DNA of 5,261 bases from Candidatus Omnitrophota bacterium. GTDB taxonomy: Bacteria; Omnitrophota; 4484-213. Each line of letters starts with the position of its first letter. Positions within the stretch are counted from its first letter, which is position 1. The notes beneath the pieces are model-generated. The model made no database searches and was not told where the DNA came from. It saw only the letters and a program-made list of their open reading frames with translations. A program made the position numbers and the translations under genes. Of the stretch, positions 1 to 5,261 are shown piece after piece. The stretch is from positions 1 through 5,261 of the forward strand of contig QNCL01000055.1 in the NCBI GenBank assembly GCA_003645805.1, read 5' to 3'.

Positions 1-117
1 GAGATTATGGGGTTAAGGCACAGAAAATATTGCATTTGGGGAGTGCAGTTTCATCCTGAATCTATACTAACCAGGGAAGGGAAGAGGATATTGAGGAATT
101 TTATGGAGGTTAGTTAA
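1..117 (+). CDS. Anthranilate/aminodeoxychorismate synthase glutamine amidotransferase subunit, C-terminal 38 residues (5' partial)
   Basis: This is the tail of a class I glutamine amidotransferase, read in frame 1 and ending at TAA (115-117). It contains the motif WGVQFHPES (residues 13-21 of the fragment), which carries the His and Glu of the Cys-His-Glu triad that releases ammonia from glutamine. The preceding IMGLRH and the following ILTREGKRILRNF match the end of TrpG/PabA, the subunit that feeds ammonia to the chorismate-using partner (TrpE or PabB) for tryptophan or folate synthesis. The catalytic Cys lies outside the window. CarA, GuaA and PyrG amidotransferase domains are less likely given this exact C-terminal pattern. 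The sequence cannot separate TrpG from PabA, and many bacteria use one protein for both. It is not followed by trpD, so the gene seems to end its own biosynthetic group here. The next gene starts 51 bases later on the same strand. Confidence 0.9.
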   Translation, partial: EIMGLRHRKYCIWGVQFHPESILTREGKRILRNFMEVS

Positions 118-136
118 GACAGAGAGTATCTTTAAG

Positions 137-156
137 TTCTAAAATTTCTTTTAGAA
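137..156 (+). promoter_or_regulatory. Small AT-rich hairpin just upstream of the citrate synthase-like gene's ribosome binding site
   Basis: TTCTAAAA (137-144) and TTTTAGAA (149-156) form a perfect 8-bp inverted repeat around the loop TTTC. The 3' arm ends one base before the purine-rich ribosome binding region. There is no GC-rich stem and no following T-run, so it is not an ordinary intrinsic terminator. It could be a weak mRNA structure affecting processing, stability or initiation, or a chance palindrome in AT-rich DNA. The function is unknown. Confidence 0.3.
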
Positions 157-157
157 A

Positions 158-166
158 GAGGGTGAG
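158..166 (+). promoter_or_regulatory. Ribosome binding site for the 169-1407 gene
   Basis: GAGGGTGAG lies two bases before the ATG at 169. Its GGTGA core (161-165) matches the 3' part of the anti-Shine-Dalgarno complement. It supports this ATG, which also gives the family's usual N-terminus, with the first barrel strand starting at about residue 3. Confidence 0.6.
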
Positions 167-168
167 AA

Positions 169-1407
169 ATGCCTAAGATATATCTGGTGGATGTTACTAA
201 TCGTGATGGTGTGCAGACCTCGCGCTTAGGATTGGCGAAGTTAGAGAAGACAATGCTTAATCTTTTTCTTAACGAGATGGGTATCTACCAGAGCGAGTTT
301 GGTTTTCCTGTGACAAAGCATGAGACCAACTACTTAAATGCAAATCTGGAATTAGCAAGGATGGGGGTGCTAAAGCCGATAATCTTGGAGGGGTGGATAA
401 GAGCGATTACTCAGGATGTGGAAGAGGCGACAAGGTTAACGAATGTAGAGCATCTAAATCTCTCTATCTCTACCTCTGAGCAGATGATAAAAGGGAAGTT
501 TCAGGGAAGAAAAAGCAAAGAGGATATTATAAGGATGATGACTGAGGCGGTAGAGTTGGCACGCGCGAAAGGGATAAAGACAATCGGAGTAAATGCTGAG
601 GATGCCTCGCGCACTGATATGAATTATCTAATAGAGTTTGCCTTAGCGGCTAAAGAGCATGGAGCGGATAGGATCAGGTATTGTGATACTCTGGGCTATG
701 ATAGTCCTTTTACTATCTATGAAAGGGTGAGGTTATTAGCCGAGAAGGTAAAGATTCCCATAGAACTTCACTGTCATAACGACTTAGGTATGGCTGTTGC
801 TTGTTCTCTTTCAGGAGCGAAAGCAGCCATTGATGCCGGTGTAGACGCTTATATAAATACCACAGTAAATGGAGTAGGGGAAAGGGCAGGAAATGCAGAC
901 CTGGTTTCAGTAATATTGGCAATTAAATACTCCAGTGGATTTAAGGGAAAGTATCTGCTTGATGAAAGGGTGGATTTATCCAAAGCATGGAAGATTGCCA
1001 AGTATGCTGCCTATGCTTTTGGCATTCCTATTCCTATGAACCAGCCTGGAGTGGGAGCAAATGCCTTTGCTCATGAGTCGGGTATTCATGCTGATGGGGC
1101 TTTGAAGGACAGGCGCAACTATGAACTTTATGACTTTGAAGAATTGGGGAGAGGTGAGCCAGAGATTATTGAAACTGGCAGAAGGATAACCGCAGGAGAA
1201 TATAGTGGAATAAAGGGTTTTCGCAATGTATATGAGAGATTGGAGATAAAGTTTAAGGACGATAAAGAGGCAACCAAAATTTTGGAACTGGTGCGCTATG
1301 CCAATGTCCATACGCAAAAACCATTAACCGAGGAGGAACTAAAGTTTATTGCTAAATATCCGGATATCGCCAAGAAGATATTTACTATGACTCCTTTGGA
1401 GGAGTAA
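169..1407 (+). CDS. DRE-TIM metallolyase-family condensing enzyme, probable Re-citrate synthase (homocitrate/isopropylmalate synthase-like)
   Basis: This 412-residue enzyme belongs to the family that condenses acetyl-CoA with an alpha-keto acid: isopropylmalate, homocitrate, citramalate and Re-citrate synthases. Visible catalytic-barrel elements are NRDGVQ (11-16; R12 and D13 are the expected catalytic Arg and metal ligand), SEFGFP (42-47, with E43), VNAEDASRTD (141-150), CDTLG (172-176), the metal-binding HCHND (201-205), and the family signature NTTVNGVGERAGNADL (230-245). FAHESGIHADG (300-310) then supplies the downstream His residues. The protein ends soon after this helical subdomain, so it lacks the C-terminal leucine-sensing domain of full-length LeuA. 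From memory, the opening VDVTNRDGVQTSR and SEFGFP resemble Re-citrate synthases of strict anaerobes (Clostridium kluyveri, Dehalococcoides, Desulfovibrio) more than NifV or LeuA, which have RDGEQ. Such an enzyme would make citrate from oxaloacetate for glutamate synthesis. Family assignment is near certain. The substrate is inferred, and homocitrate synthase is the main alternative. Confidence 0.85.
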   Translation: MPKIYLVDVTNRDGVQTSRLGLAKLEKTMLNLFLNEMGIYQSEFGFPVTKHETNYLNANLELARMGVLKPIILEGWIRAITQDVEEATRLTNVEHLNLSISTSEQMIKGKFQGRKSKEDIIRMMTEAVELARAKGIKTIGVNAEDASRTDMNYLIEFALAAKEHGADRIRYCDTLGYDSPFTIYERVRLLAEKVKIPIELHCHNDLGMAVACSLSGAKAAIDAGVDAYINTTVNGVGERAGNADLVSVILAIKYSSGFKGKYLLDERVDLSKAWKIAKYAAYAFGIPIPMNQPGVGANAFAHESGIHADGALKDRRNYELYDFEELGRGEPEIIETGRRITAGEYSGIKGFRNVYERLEIKFKDDKEATKILELVRYANVHTQKPLTEEELKFIAKYPDIAKKIFTMTPLEE

Positions 1408-1417
1408 CTGGGGAGTA

Positions 1418-1425
1418 GAAGGAAG
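1418..1425 (+). promoter_or_regulatory. Ribosome binding site for purA
   Basis: GAAGGAAG lies four bases before the ATG at 1430, within the 22-base gap after the preceding stop codon. A second purine run, GGGGAG (1410-1415), lies further upstream. Both support the ATG at 1430, which also gives the standard PurA N-terminus. Confidence 0.5.
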
Positions 1426-1429
1426 TAAG

Positions 1430-2692
1430 ATGACCACTGTAGTTGTAGGGATGCAATGGGGAGATGAGGGTAAAGGCAAGATTATCGACCTTTTAGCGGA
1501 GAAGGCAGATGTTATTGTTCGTTTTCAGGGAGGGAATAATGCTGGACATACAATCGTTCTTCCCCAGGGAAAGTTTATCCTTCATTTAATTCCTTCAGGT
1601 ATTCTTCATCGGGGAAAGAAGTGTGTTATTGCTAATGGGGTGGTAGTGGACCCGGAGGTTTTGATAGAAGAAATAGAAAGTCTTGAAAGGAGAGGAGTGG
1701 AGGTAGAAGGGAATCTGTTAATTAGTGAGAGGTCGCATCTTATCTTTCCTTACCATCGAGCACTGGATAAATTGAAAGAGAAGAGGGGAATGTTTAAGAT
1801 TGGCACTACTGGACGAGGAATTGGACCTTGCTATGCAGATAAAGTGGCACGCTCAGGAATAAGGCTTATTGACCTTTATAGTGAGGAGTTCAAAGAGAGG
1901 TTGAAAGATAATGTAGAAGAGAAGAATGTTCTATTCAGAGCCTATGGGATTGAAGAGTTTTCTGTTGAGCAGATCTACGAGCAATATCAAAGATTTGCTC
2001 GGAGGCTGAAGAAATATCTGTGTGATTGTTCGCAGGTATTAAGCAGAGCAATAGAGGAAAGGAAAGATGTGTTATTTGAAGGAGCACAGGGCACCCTTTT
2101 GGATATTGACTATGGAACCTATCCCTATGTCACCTCCTCCAATGCTCTTGCCGGAGGCGTTTCTGCAGGGGCAGGAGTTGCTCCTACTTGTATAGATGAA
2201 GTAATTGGGGTAACAAAGGCTTATACTACCCGTGTAGGAGAAGGTCCTTTCCCCGGGGAGTTTGCAGATGATCTGATAGACAGATTTCGGGAAAGAGGAG
2301 AGGAATATGGGGCAACGACCGGGAGAGCAAGAAGGTGTGGTTGGTTTGATGCCTTGATTGGCAAACATTCTGTAAGGCTTAATGCTATCAAGAGTATTGC
2401 CATCACCAAATTAGATGTACTGACGGGAATGGGAGAGATTAATATCTGTGTTGCTTACAGGTATAAAGGCGAGGTAGTTAAAGAATTGCCCGCGGATATC
2501 AAGGTTTTGAAGGAATGTGAGCCTATATATGAACACTGGAAGGGATGGGAGGAGGATATTTCTCGCATCAGGGAATATAAGGATCTTCCTGAGAATGCCA
2601 AAAGGTATCTTGGGCGCATAGAGGAACTCCTGCAGGTAAAGATAAAGATAATCTCGGTTGGCTCTGAGCGCGAGCAAACAATCTTTATCTAA
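1430..2692 (+). CDS. purA: Adenylosuccinate synthetase
   Basis: Cytosolic GTP-dependent enzyme that joins IMP and aspartate to form adenylosuccinate, the first committed step from IMP to AMP. The 420 residues are close to the usual bacterial length of about 430. The P-loop-like QWGDEGKGK (9-17) includes the catalytic Asp12. NNAGHT (36-41) holds the catalytic His40. GTTGRGIGP (125-133) is the IMP-binding loop. EGAQGTLLDIDYGTYP (217-232) is the family signature. TTGRARRCGWFD (296-307) is the aspartate/IMP loop, TKLDVL (326-331) binds the guanine base, and the C-terminal VGSEREQTI (410-418) is typical. All key residues are present, and no truncation or frameshift is seen. The gene follows the condensing-enzyme gene by 22 bases and precedes pfkA by 46 bases, consistent with an operon. 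Its partner PurB is not in the window. Confidence 0.98.
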   Translation: MTTVVVGMQWGDEGKGKIIDLLAEKADVIVRFQGGNNAGHTIVLPQGKFILHLIPSGILHRGKKCVIANGVVVDPEVLIEEIESLERRGVEVEGNLLISERSHLIFPYHRALDKLKEKRGMFKIGTTGRGIGPCYADKVARSGIRLIDLYSEEFKERLKDNVEEKNVLFRAYGIEEFSVEQIYEQYQRFARRLKKYLCDCSQVLSRAIEERKDVLFEGAQGTLLDIDYGTYPYVTSSNALAGGVSAGAGVAPTCIDEVIGVTKAYTTRVGEGPFPGEFADDLIDRFRERGEEYGATTGRARRCGWFDALIGKHSVRLNAIKSIAITKLDVLTGMGEINICVAYRYKGEVVKELPADIKVLKECEPIYEHWKGWEEDISRIREYKDLPENAKRYLGRIEELLQVKIKIISVGSEREQTIFI

Positions 2693-2705
2693 ACCATCAG
2701 AGTTC

Positions 2706-2723
2706 CTTTTAAGTTCTTAAGAG
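2706..2723 (+). promoter_or_regulatory. Small AT-rich hairpin in the purA-pfkA gap
   Basis: CTTTTAA (2706-2712) can pair with TTAAGAG (2717-2723) around the loop GTTC, giving seven base pairs including one G-U. It is followed by mixed sequence and not a T-run, so it does not look like a terminator. In size, AT content and placement before a start codon it resembles the hairpin at 137-156, and both regions share the 10-mer TTTAAGTTCT (131-140 and 2708-2717). The function is unknown, and chance is possible. Confidence 0.25.
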
Positions 2724-2730
2724 TCTCTAA

Positions 2731-2738
2731 GCGGAAAG
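2731..2738 (+). promoter_or_regulatory. Weak ribosome binding site for pfkA
   Basis: The bases before the pfkA ATG read GCGGAAAG. Only a short GGA core (2733-2735) resembles a Shine-Dalgarno site, and it lies three bases from the start. The start is fixed by protein homology (RRIALLTSGGDAPGMN) and not by this site. Initiation at pfkA may therefore be weaker than at the other genes in this window. Confidence 0.35.
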
Positions 2739-3713
2739 ATGCGCAGGATTGCTTTACTTACCAGTGGAGGAGATGCACCAGGGATGAATGCGGCTATTCG
2801 CGCAGTAGTGCGCACCGCTATCTATCACCACTTAGAGGTGGTAGGAGTAATAAGAGGTTATCAAGGGTTGTTGAAGCCTGATTTCATCTCCTTGCACTTA
2901 AGGAGTGTAAGTAATATCATTGGTCAAGGAGGGACAATCTTGAAGACCGCCCGCTGTAAAGAGTTTTTCACACCTGAGGGGAGAGAGAAGGGAGTAAAGC
3001 ATTTAAGAGAACAGGGAATTGAGGGGTTGATTGTAATCGGAGGAAATGGTTCTTTTTATGGCGCCCATCTGCTGAGCACAGAGAATAGGTTTCCAGTAAT
3101 TGGGATTCCTGCAACCATCGATAACGATATTATAGGCACAGACTTTTCCATCGGTTCGGATACAGCAGTTAATACCGCTTTATCCGCAATAGACAAGATC
3201 AGAGATACAGTAAGTAGTATGGAGCGTATCTTTGTAGTGGAGGTGATGGGAAGAAAGGAAGGGTATATTGCTCTGCGTGTAGGATTAGGGGGAGGAGCCG
3301 AGGATGTGTTGGTTCCGCAGACAGAGTATGATATTGAAAGGATGTGTGAGGAGATTAAAGAGGGTAGAAGGAAAGGGAAGTTAAGTTGGATAATCATTGT
3401 TTCCGAAGGGGTGGCAGGAAGTAGAGAGGTAGCATCTTTGATAGAGGAATTTACAGGATTTGAAACTCGCTCAATCACCTTAGGACATATCCAGAGAGGA
3501 GGTTCACCTACTGCTATGGATCGAATCTTAGCCTCGCGTTTAGGCAAGGAGGCAGTGGAGGCTTTGCTGAAGGGAGAGACAGATAAGATGGTAGGGATAG
3601 TAGGGGAGAAGATAAAACTGGTAGAACTTACCTATGCCTGTGCCAAAGAGAGAAAGGAGAAGAGTAGACGGGATAGAGAGATATATAGTTTGGTTAAGAT
3701 TTTGGCTACATAG
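2739..3713 (+). CDS. pfkA: 6-phosphofructokinase, ATP-type group
   Basis: Cytosolic glycolytic enzyme phosphorylating fructose 6-phosphate to fructose 1,6-bisphosphate. The 324 residues match bacterial PfkA (about 320). GGDAPGMN (10-17) is the nucleotide loop. TIDND (126-130) contains the catalytic base Asp128. R163, MGR (170-172), E223, R244 and HIQRGGSP (250-257) form the sugar-phosphate site. Gly104, in the position where PPi-dependent enzymes have Asp, and Ala125, where they have Lys, both argue for ATP as donor. The loop reads GGNGS (101-105) where most ATP enzymes have GGDGS, so Asn103 replaces the Asp that helps place Mg-ATP. The residues of the ADP/PEP effector site known from E. coli are largely kept (R21, R25, R55, R155, E188, K212, K214), so allosteric control is likely. 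The C-terminus ends in a charged tail (about 303-313). It lies 46 bases after purA and 12 bases before the CvpA-family gene. Confidence 0.97.
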   Translation: MRRIALLTSGGDAPGMNAAIRAVVRTAIYHHLEVVGVIRGYQGLLKPDFISLHLRSVSNIIGQGGTILKTARCKEFFTPEGREKGVKHLREQGIEGLIVIGGNGSFYGAHLLSTENRFPVIGIPATIDNDIIGTDFSIGSDTAVNTALSAIDKIRDTVSSMERIFVVEVMGRKEGYIALRVGLGGGAEDVLVPQTEYDIERMCEEIKEGRRKGKLSWIIIVSEGVAGSREVASLIEEFTGFETRSITLGHIQRGGSPTAMDRILASRLGKEAVEALLKGETDKMVGIVGEKIKLVELTYACAKERKEKSRRDREIYSLVKILAT

Positions 3714-3718
3714 GGTTT

Positions 3719-3723
3719 AGGAG
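3719..3723 (+). promoter_or_regulatory. Closely spaced Shine-Dalgarno for the CvpA-family gene
   Basis: AGGAG lies only two bases before the ATG at 3726, shorter than the usual five to nine. No other ATG occurs in this frame until codon 31, which would delete the first membrane helix, so the ATG at 3726 is still preferred. Translation may depend on ribosomes finishing pfkA 12 bases upstream. Confidence 0.5.
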
Positions 3724-3725
3724 AG

Positions 3726-4220
3726 ATGGCTTTTTTTTCAAACATACTAACCAAATGGAGTTGGATAGATATTTTGATTCTTATTATACTCTTGCGAGGA
3801 GTAGTGATAGGAGTTATGCATGGGTTTATCCGCGAATGCGCTATTTTCTTCAAATTCCTTCTTAGTTTATTAGTCTCTTTTTTCGGCTATCCTTTGCTTG
3901 GCAGGGTAATGGATGCCCATCTCCCTTTTTCTGAACAGATAACCAATAGTCTTTCTTTCCTCTTGCTTTATACCATCTTTTATCTTCTTTCCAATCTTCT
4001 GTTGAAAGTGAGAAAGGAGGAGGAGATATCTCTAACAAAGAGGGTAGGAGGGGGATGTATAGGGTTATTAAAGGGAGTAATGATAGTCTTTTTTATCCTC
4101 TTTTTTTTAACCTTATTGCCTCTTGGTTCTTTCAAAGCAAGAATAAGACAAAACTCTTTCCTTGCTTCTTATTTTCTGATTAAGGGAGAGCAGGTGTGGA
4201 GTTTGTTAGAGAGGCGATAG
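3726..4220 (+). CDS. CvpA-family integral membrane protein
   Basis: A 164-residue hydrophobic protein with four predicted membrane helices at about residues 12-30, 38-58, 73-94 and 107-131. The WIDILILI opening of the first helix, the short loop HGFIRE (32-37), and the Gly-rich start of helix four, VGGGCIGLLKG (107-117), are the pattern of the CvpA family. The E. coli member is linked to colicin V production and, in various bacteria, to envelope stress or bile tolerance; its biochemical role is not settled. The length matches the family (about 160-180). No signal peptide separate from helix one is seen. It starts 12 bases after pfkA and its stop is one base from the dnaG ATG. In other genomes cvpA genes often sit beside mutS2 or purF, so the dnaG neighbour is notable. 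Two 8-base T-runs (3731-3738, 4101-4108) come from Phe/Leu codons. The family call rests on pattern recognition. Confidence 0.82.
   Translation: MAFFSNILTKWSWIDILILIILLRGVVIGVMHGFIRECAIFFKFLLSLLVSFFGYPLLGRVMDAHLPFSEQITNSLSFLLLYTIFYLLSNLLLKVRKEEEISLTKRVGGGCIGLLKGVMIVFFILFFLTLLPLGSFKARIRQNSFLASYFLIKGEQVWSLLERR
4209..4214 (+). promoter_or_regulatory. Ribosome binding site for dnaG inside the end of the CvpA-family gene
   Basis: GAGAGG lies seven bases before the dnaG ATG at 4222, entirely within the last codons of the upstream gene, whose stop TAG (4218-4220) is one base from the start. The spacing is good and the layout suggests translational coupling. The ATG gives the normal DnaG N-terminus and places the zinc-finger Cys at residue 38, close to Cys40 in E. 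coli. Confidence 0.65.
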
Positions 4221-4221
4221 A

Positions 4222-5261
4222 ATGTTTTTCCCGCAGGAGATTATCAAAGAGATACAGGAGAGAGCAGATATTGTAGAGGTAATCTCTAACTATTTTCCAT
4301 TAAAAAAAGCAGGAAGTTTGTTCAAAACCCTCTGCCCTTTTCACCAGGAGAAGACACCTTCGTTTATAGTCAATCCCCAGAAGCAGATATTCCATTGCTT
4401 TGGCTGTGGGGTAGGAGGAAATGTATTTAGTTTCTTAATGCGCCAAGAGAATATTAGTTTTCCGGAAGCAGTAGAGATGTTAGCGAGGCAGACAGGAGTG
4501 AACATCTCACGCTACTTTTCAAAGAGCGGGGAAAGATCAGGAGTAGTCAGCAGGCTTTACGAGGTGAATGAACTATCCAGCCTCTACTATCAGAATAACC
4601 TGCTTAATAAAGAAAAAGGAAGAGAGGCGCGCAGGTATCTGCTGGAGAGGCGAGGAATTAGTCAAGAGGTTATCTCCAGATTTCGTATAGGTTATGCTCC
4701 TGCCCAAGGAGGGCTTCTCTCCTATCTACAGAAGAGGGGTTGGACAGAAGAGATATTGATTCAAGCAGGATTGGCAGTAAAAAGAGAGGAGGGGATATAC
4801 ACGGATAAGTTTCTCCAAAAGATTATCTTTCCCTTATTCAACCCTCAGGGTAAGATAGTGGGGTTTGGAAGTCGTCGCTTGGACAATCAGGTGCCCAAAT
4901 ATGTCAATTCTCCTCAGACAGTAGTATTTAACAAAAGTAGATACCTTTATGGTTTGAACTTTGCCAAGCAATTCATTAAAGAGAGCGTGATTATTGTAGA
5001 GGGATATTTAGACCTTCTCAGTTTAGTGCAGTATGGAATCTGTAATGTGGTTGCTTCTTTAGGCACTGCCCTTACTCGTGAGCAGATAAGATTGCTCAAG
5101 AGATATACGCAAAGATGTCTCCTTATCTATGATGGAGATAAAGCAGGACAAGATGCTTGCCTGCGAGGTTTAGATTTGTTTATCGAAGAAGGAATAGAAG
5201 GAGGAGTGGTTCTACTTCCCGAGGGTTTAGACCCGGATAGTTGTATAAGAGAAGAGGGAAA
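4222..5261 (+). CDS. dnaG: DNA primase, N-terminal 346 codons (3' partial)
   Basis: Bacterial replicative primase, which makes the short RNA primers for leading- and lagging-strand DNA synthesis at the replication fork with the DnaB helicase. The reading frame stays open to the window end and no stop is present. Domain 1 is the CHC2 zinc finger: CPFHQEKTPSF (38-48) and HCFGCG (58-63) give ligands C38, H41, C59 and C62. The catalytic core follows: KFLQKIIFP (196-204), GFGSRRL (214-220) and KYVNSP (226-231) belong to its N-terminal subdomain. In the TOPRIM fold, EGYLD (260-264) supplies the catalytic Glu260, YDGDKAG (303-309) the metal-binding Asp304 and Asp306, and DPDS (337-340) the following acidic motif. 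The C-terminal helicase-binding domain lies beyond the window. By comparison with a usual length of about 580-600 residues, roughly 60 percent is present. In many bacteria rpoD follows dnaG, which cannot be seen here. All key residues are intact. Confidence 0.98.
   Translation, partial: MFFPQEIIKEIQERADIVEVISNYFPLKKAGSLFKTLCPFHQEKTPSFIVNPQKQIFHCFGCGVGGNVFSFLMRQENISFPEAVEMLARQTGVNISRYFSKSGERSGVVSRLYEVNELSSLYYQNNLLNKEKGREARRYLLERRGISQEVISRFRIGYAPAQGGLLSYLQKRGWTEEILIQAGLAVKREEGIYTDKFLQKIIFPLFNPQGKIVGFGSRRLDNQVPKYVNSPQTVVFNKSRYLYGLNFAKQFIKESVIIVEGYLDLLSLVQYGICNVVASLGTALTREQIRLLKRYTQRCLLIYDGDKAGQDACLRGLDLFIEEGIEGGVVLLPEGLDPDSCIREEG

Noticed and set aside
1398..1404. Strong Shine-Dalgarno-like GGAGGAG at the end of the citrate synthase-like gene
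   Set aside because: It encodes Glu-Glu at the C-terminus and lies 25 bases from the purA ATG, and no ATG, GTG or TTG start lies at a suitable distance after it.
2658..2691. Possible promoter for pfkA (TTGGCT and TATCTA)
   Set aside because: The spacer is 22 bases and both boxes are weak, so it is not supportable as a sigma-70 promoter.
3056..3547. A 163-codon open frame on the minus strand inside pfkA, and shorter minus-strand frames at 713-922, 976-1317, 2072-2368, 2221-2409, 2411-2677 and 3632-3853
   Set aside because: They run antisense to conserved catalytic sequence (3632-3853 to the end of pfkA and the start of the CvpA-family gene), have no recognisable motifs, and lack supporting ribosome binding sites. 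They are shadows of the real genes.
2739..3713. PPi-dependent phosphofructokinase
   Set aside because: PPi enzymes carry Asp at the 104 position (GGDD/GGED) and Lys before TIDND; here these are Gly and Ala.
3731..3738. T8 run just after the CvpA-family start codon (a second T8 at 4101-4108), considered as a terminator tail or slippage switch
   Set aside because: No GC-rich stem precedes either run, and both are explained by Phe/Leu codons in membrane segments with the frame intact.
4302..4308. A7 run in dnaG matching a -1 slippery heptamer (A AAA AAA in frame)
   Set aside because: A -1 shift would reach a stop at 4428-4430 and give a product of about 69 residues without a zinc finger. No strong downstream stem or well-spaced upstream Shine-Dalgarno enhancer is seen. 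Lys-Lys after a codon ending in A explains the run.

Overview
The window holds six genes, all on the + strand and tightly packed. Four are complete (Re-citrate synthase-like enzyme, purA, pfkA, cvpA) and two are cut by the window ends (a TrpG/PabA-type glutamine amidotransferase at the left, dnaG at the right). No RNA gene, mobile element, CRISPR array or convincing intrinsic terminator is visible. No stretch above 300 bases lacks a gene; the longest gap is 51 bases.

Organism: this is a bacterium, as shown by bacterial-type DnaG with a CHC2 zinc finger, Shine-Dalgarno sites, and compact same-strand genes. The DNA is of moderate to low GC. The coding strand is purine-rich and arginine is mostly AGA/AGG (16 of 23 Arg codons in the 169-1407 gene). 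The citrate synthase-like enzyme belongs to a type best known from anaerobes (Clostridium kluyveri, Dehalococcoides, Desulfovibrio, syntrophic deltaproteobacteria). An anaerobe, possibly of an uncultured lineage, is therefore plausible, but the sequence does not fix the phylum.

Layout: 1-117 is the C-terminus of the amidotransferase. 169-1407 is a DRE-TIM condensing enzyme, most likely Re-citrate synthase or else homocitrate synthase-like. 1430-2692 is purA (adenylosuccinate synthetase). 2739-3713 is pfkA (6-phosphofructokinase of the ATP type, with an Asn in place of the usual Asp in the GGDGS loop). 3726-4220 is a four-helix CvpA-family membrane protein. 4222-5261 is the N-terminal 346 codons of dnaG. 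Gaps between genes are 51, 22, 46, 12 and 1 bases. A single polycistronic transcript is likely; cvpA and dnaG look translationally coupled. The two longest gaps each carry a small AT-rich hairpin just before the ribosome binding site.

Together the genes combine entry of carbon into the TCA/glutamate branch, committed AMP synthesis, the committed glycolytic step, and the primase that starts DNA synthesis. No undescribed system is evident. The points most worth checking are the identity of the condensing enzyme, the Asn substitution in PfkA, the paired intergenic hairpins, and the metabolic/replication gene arrangement.
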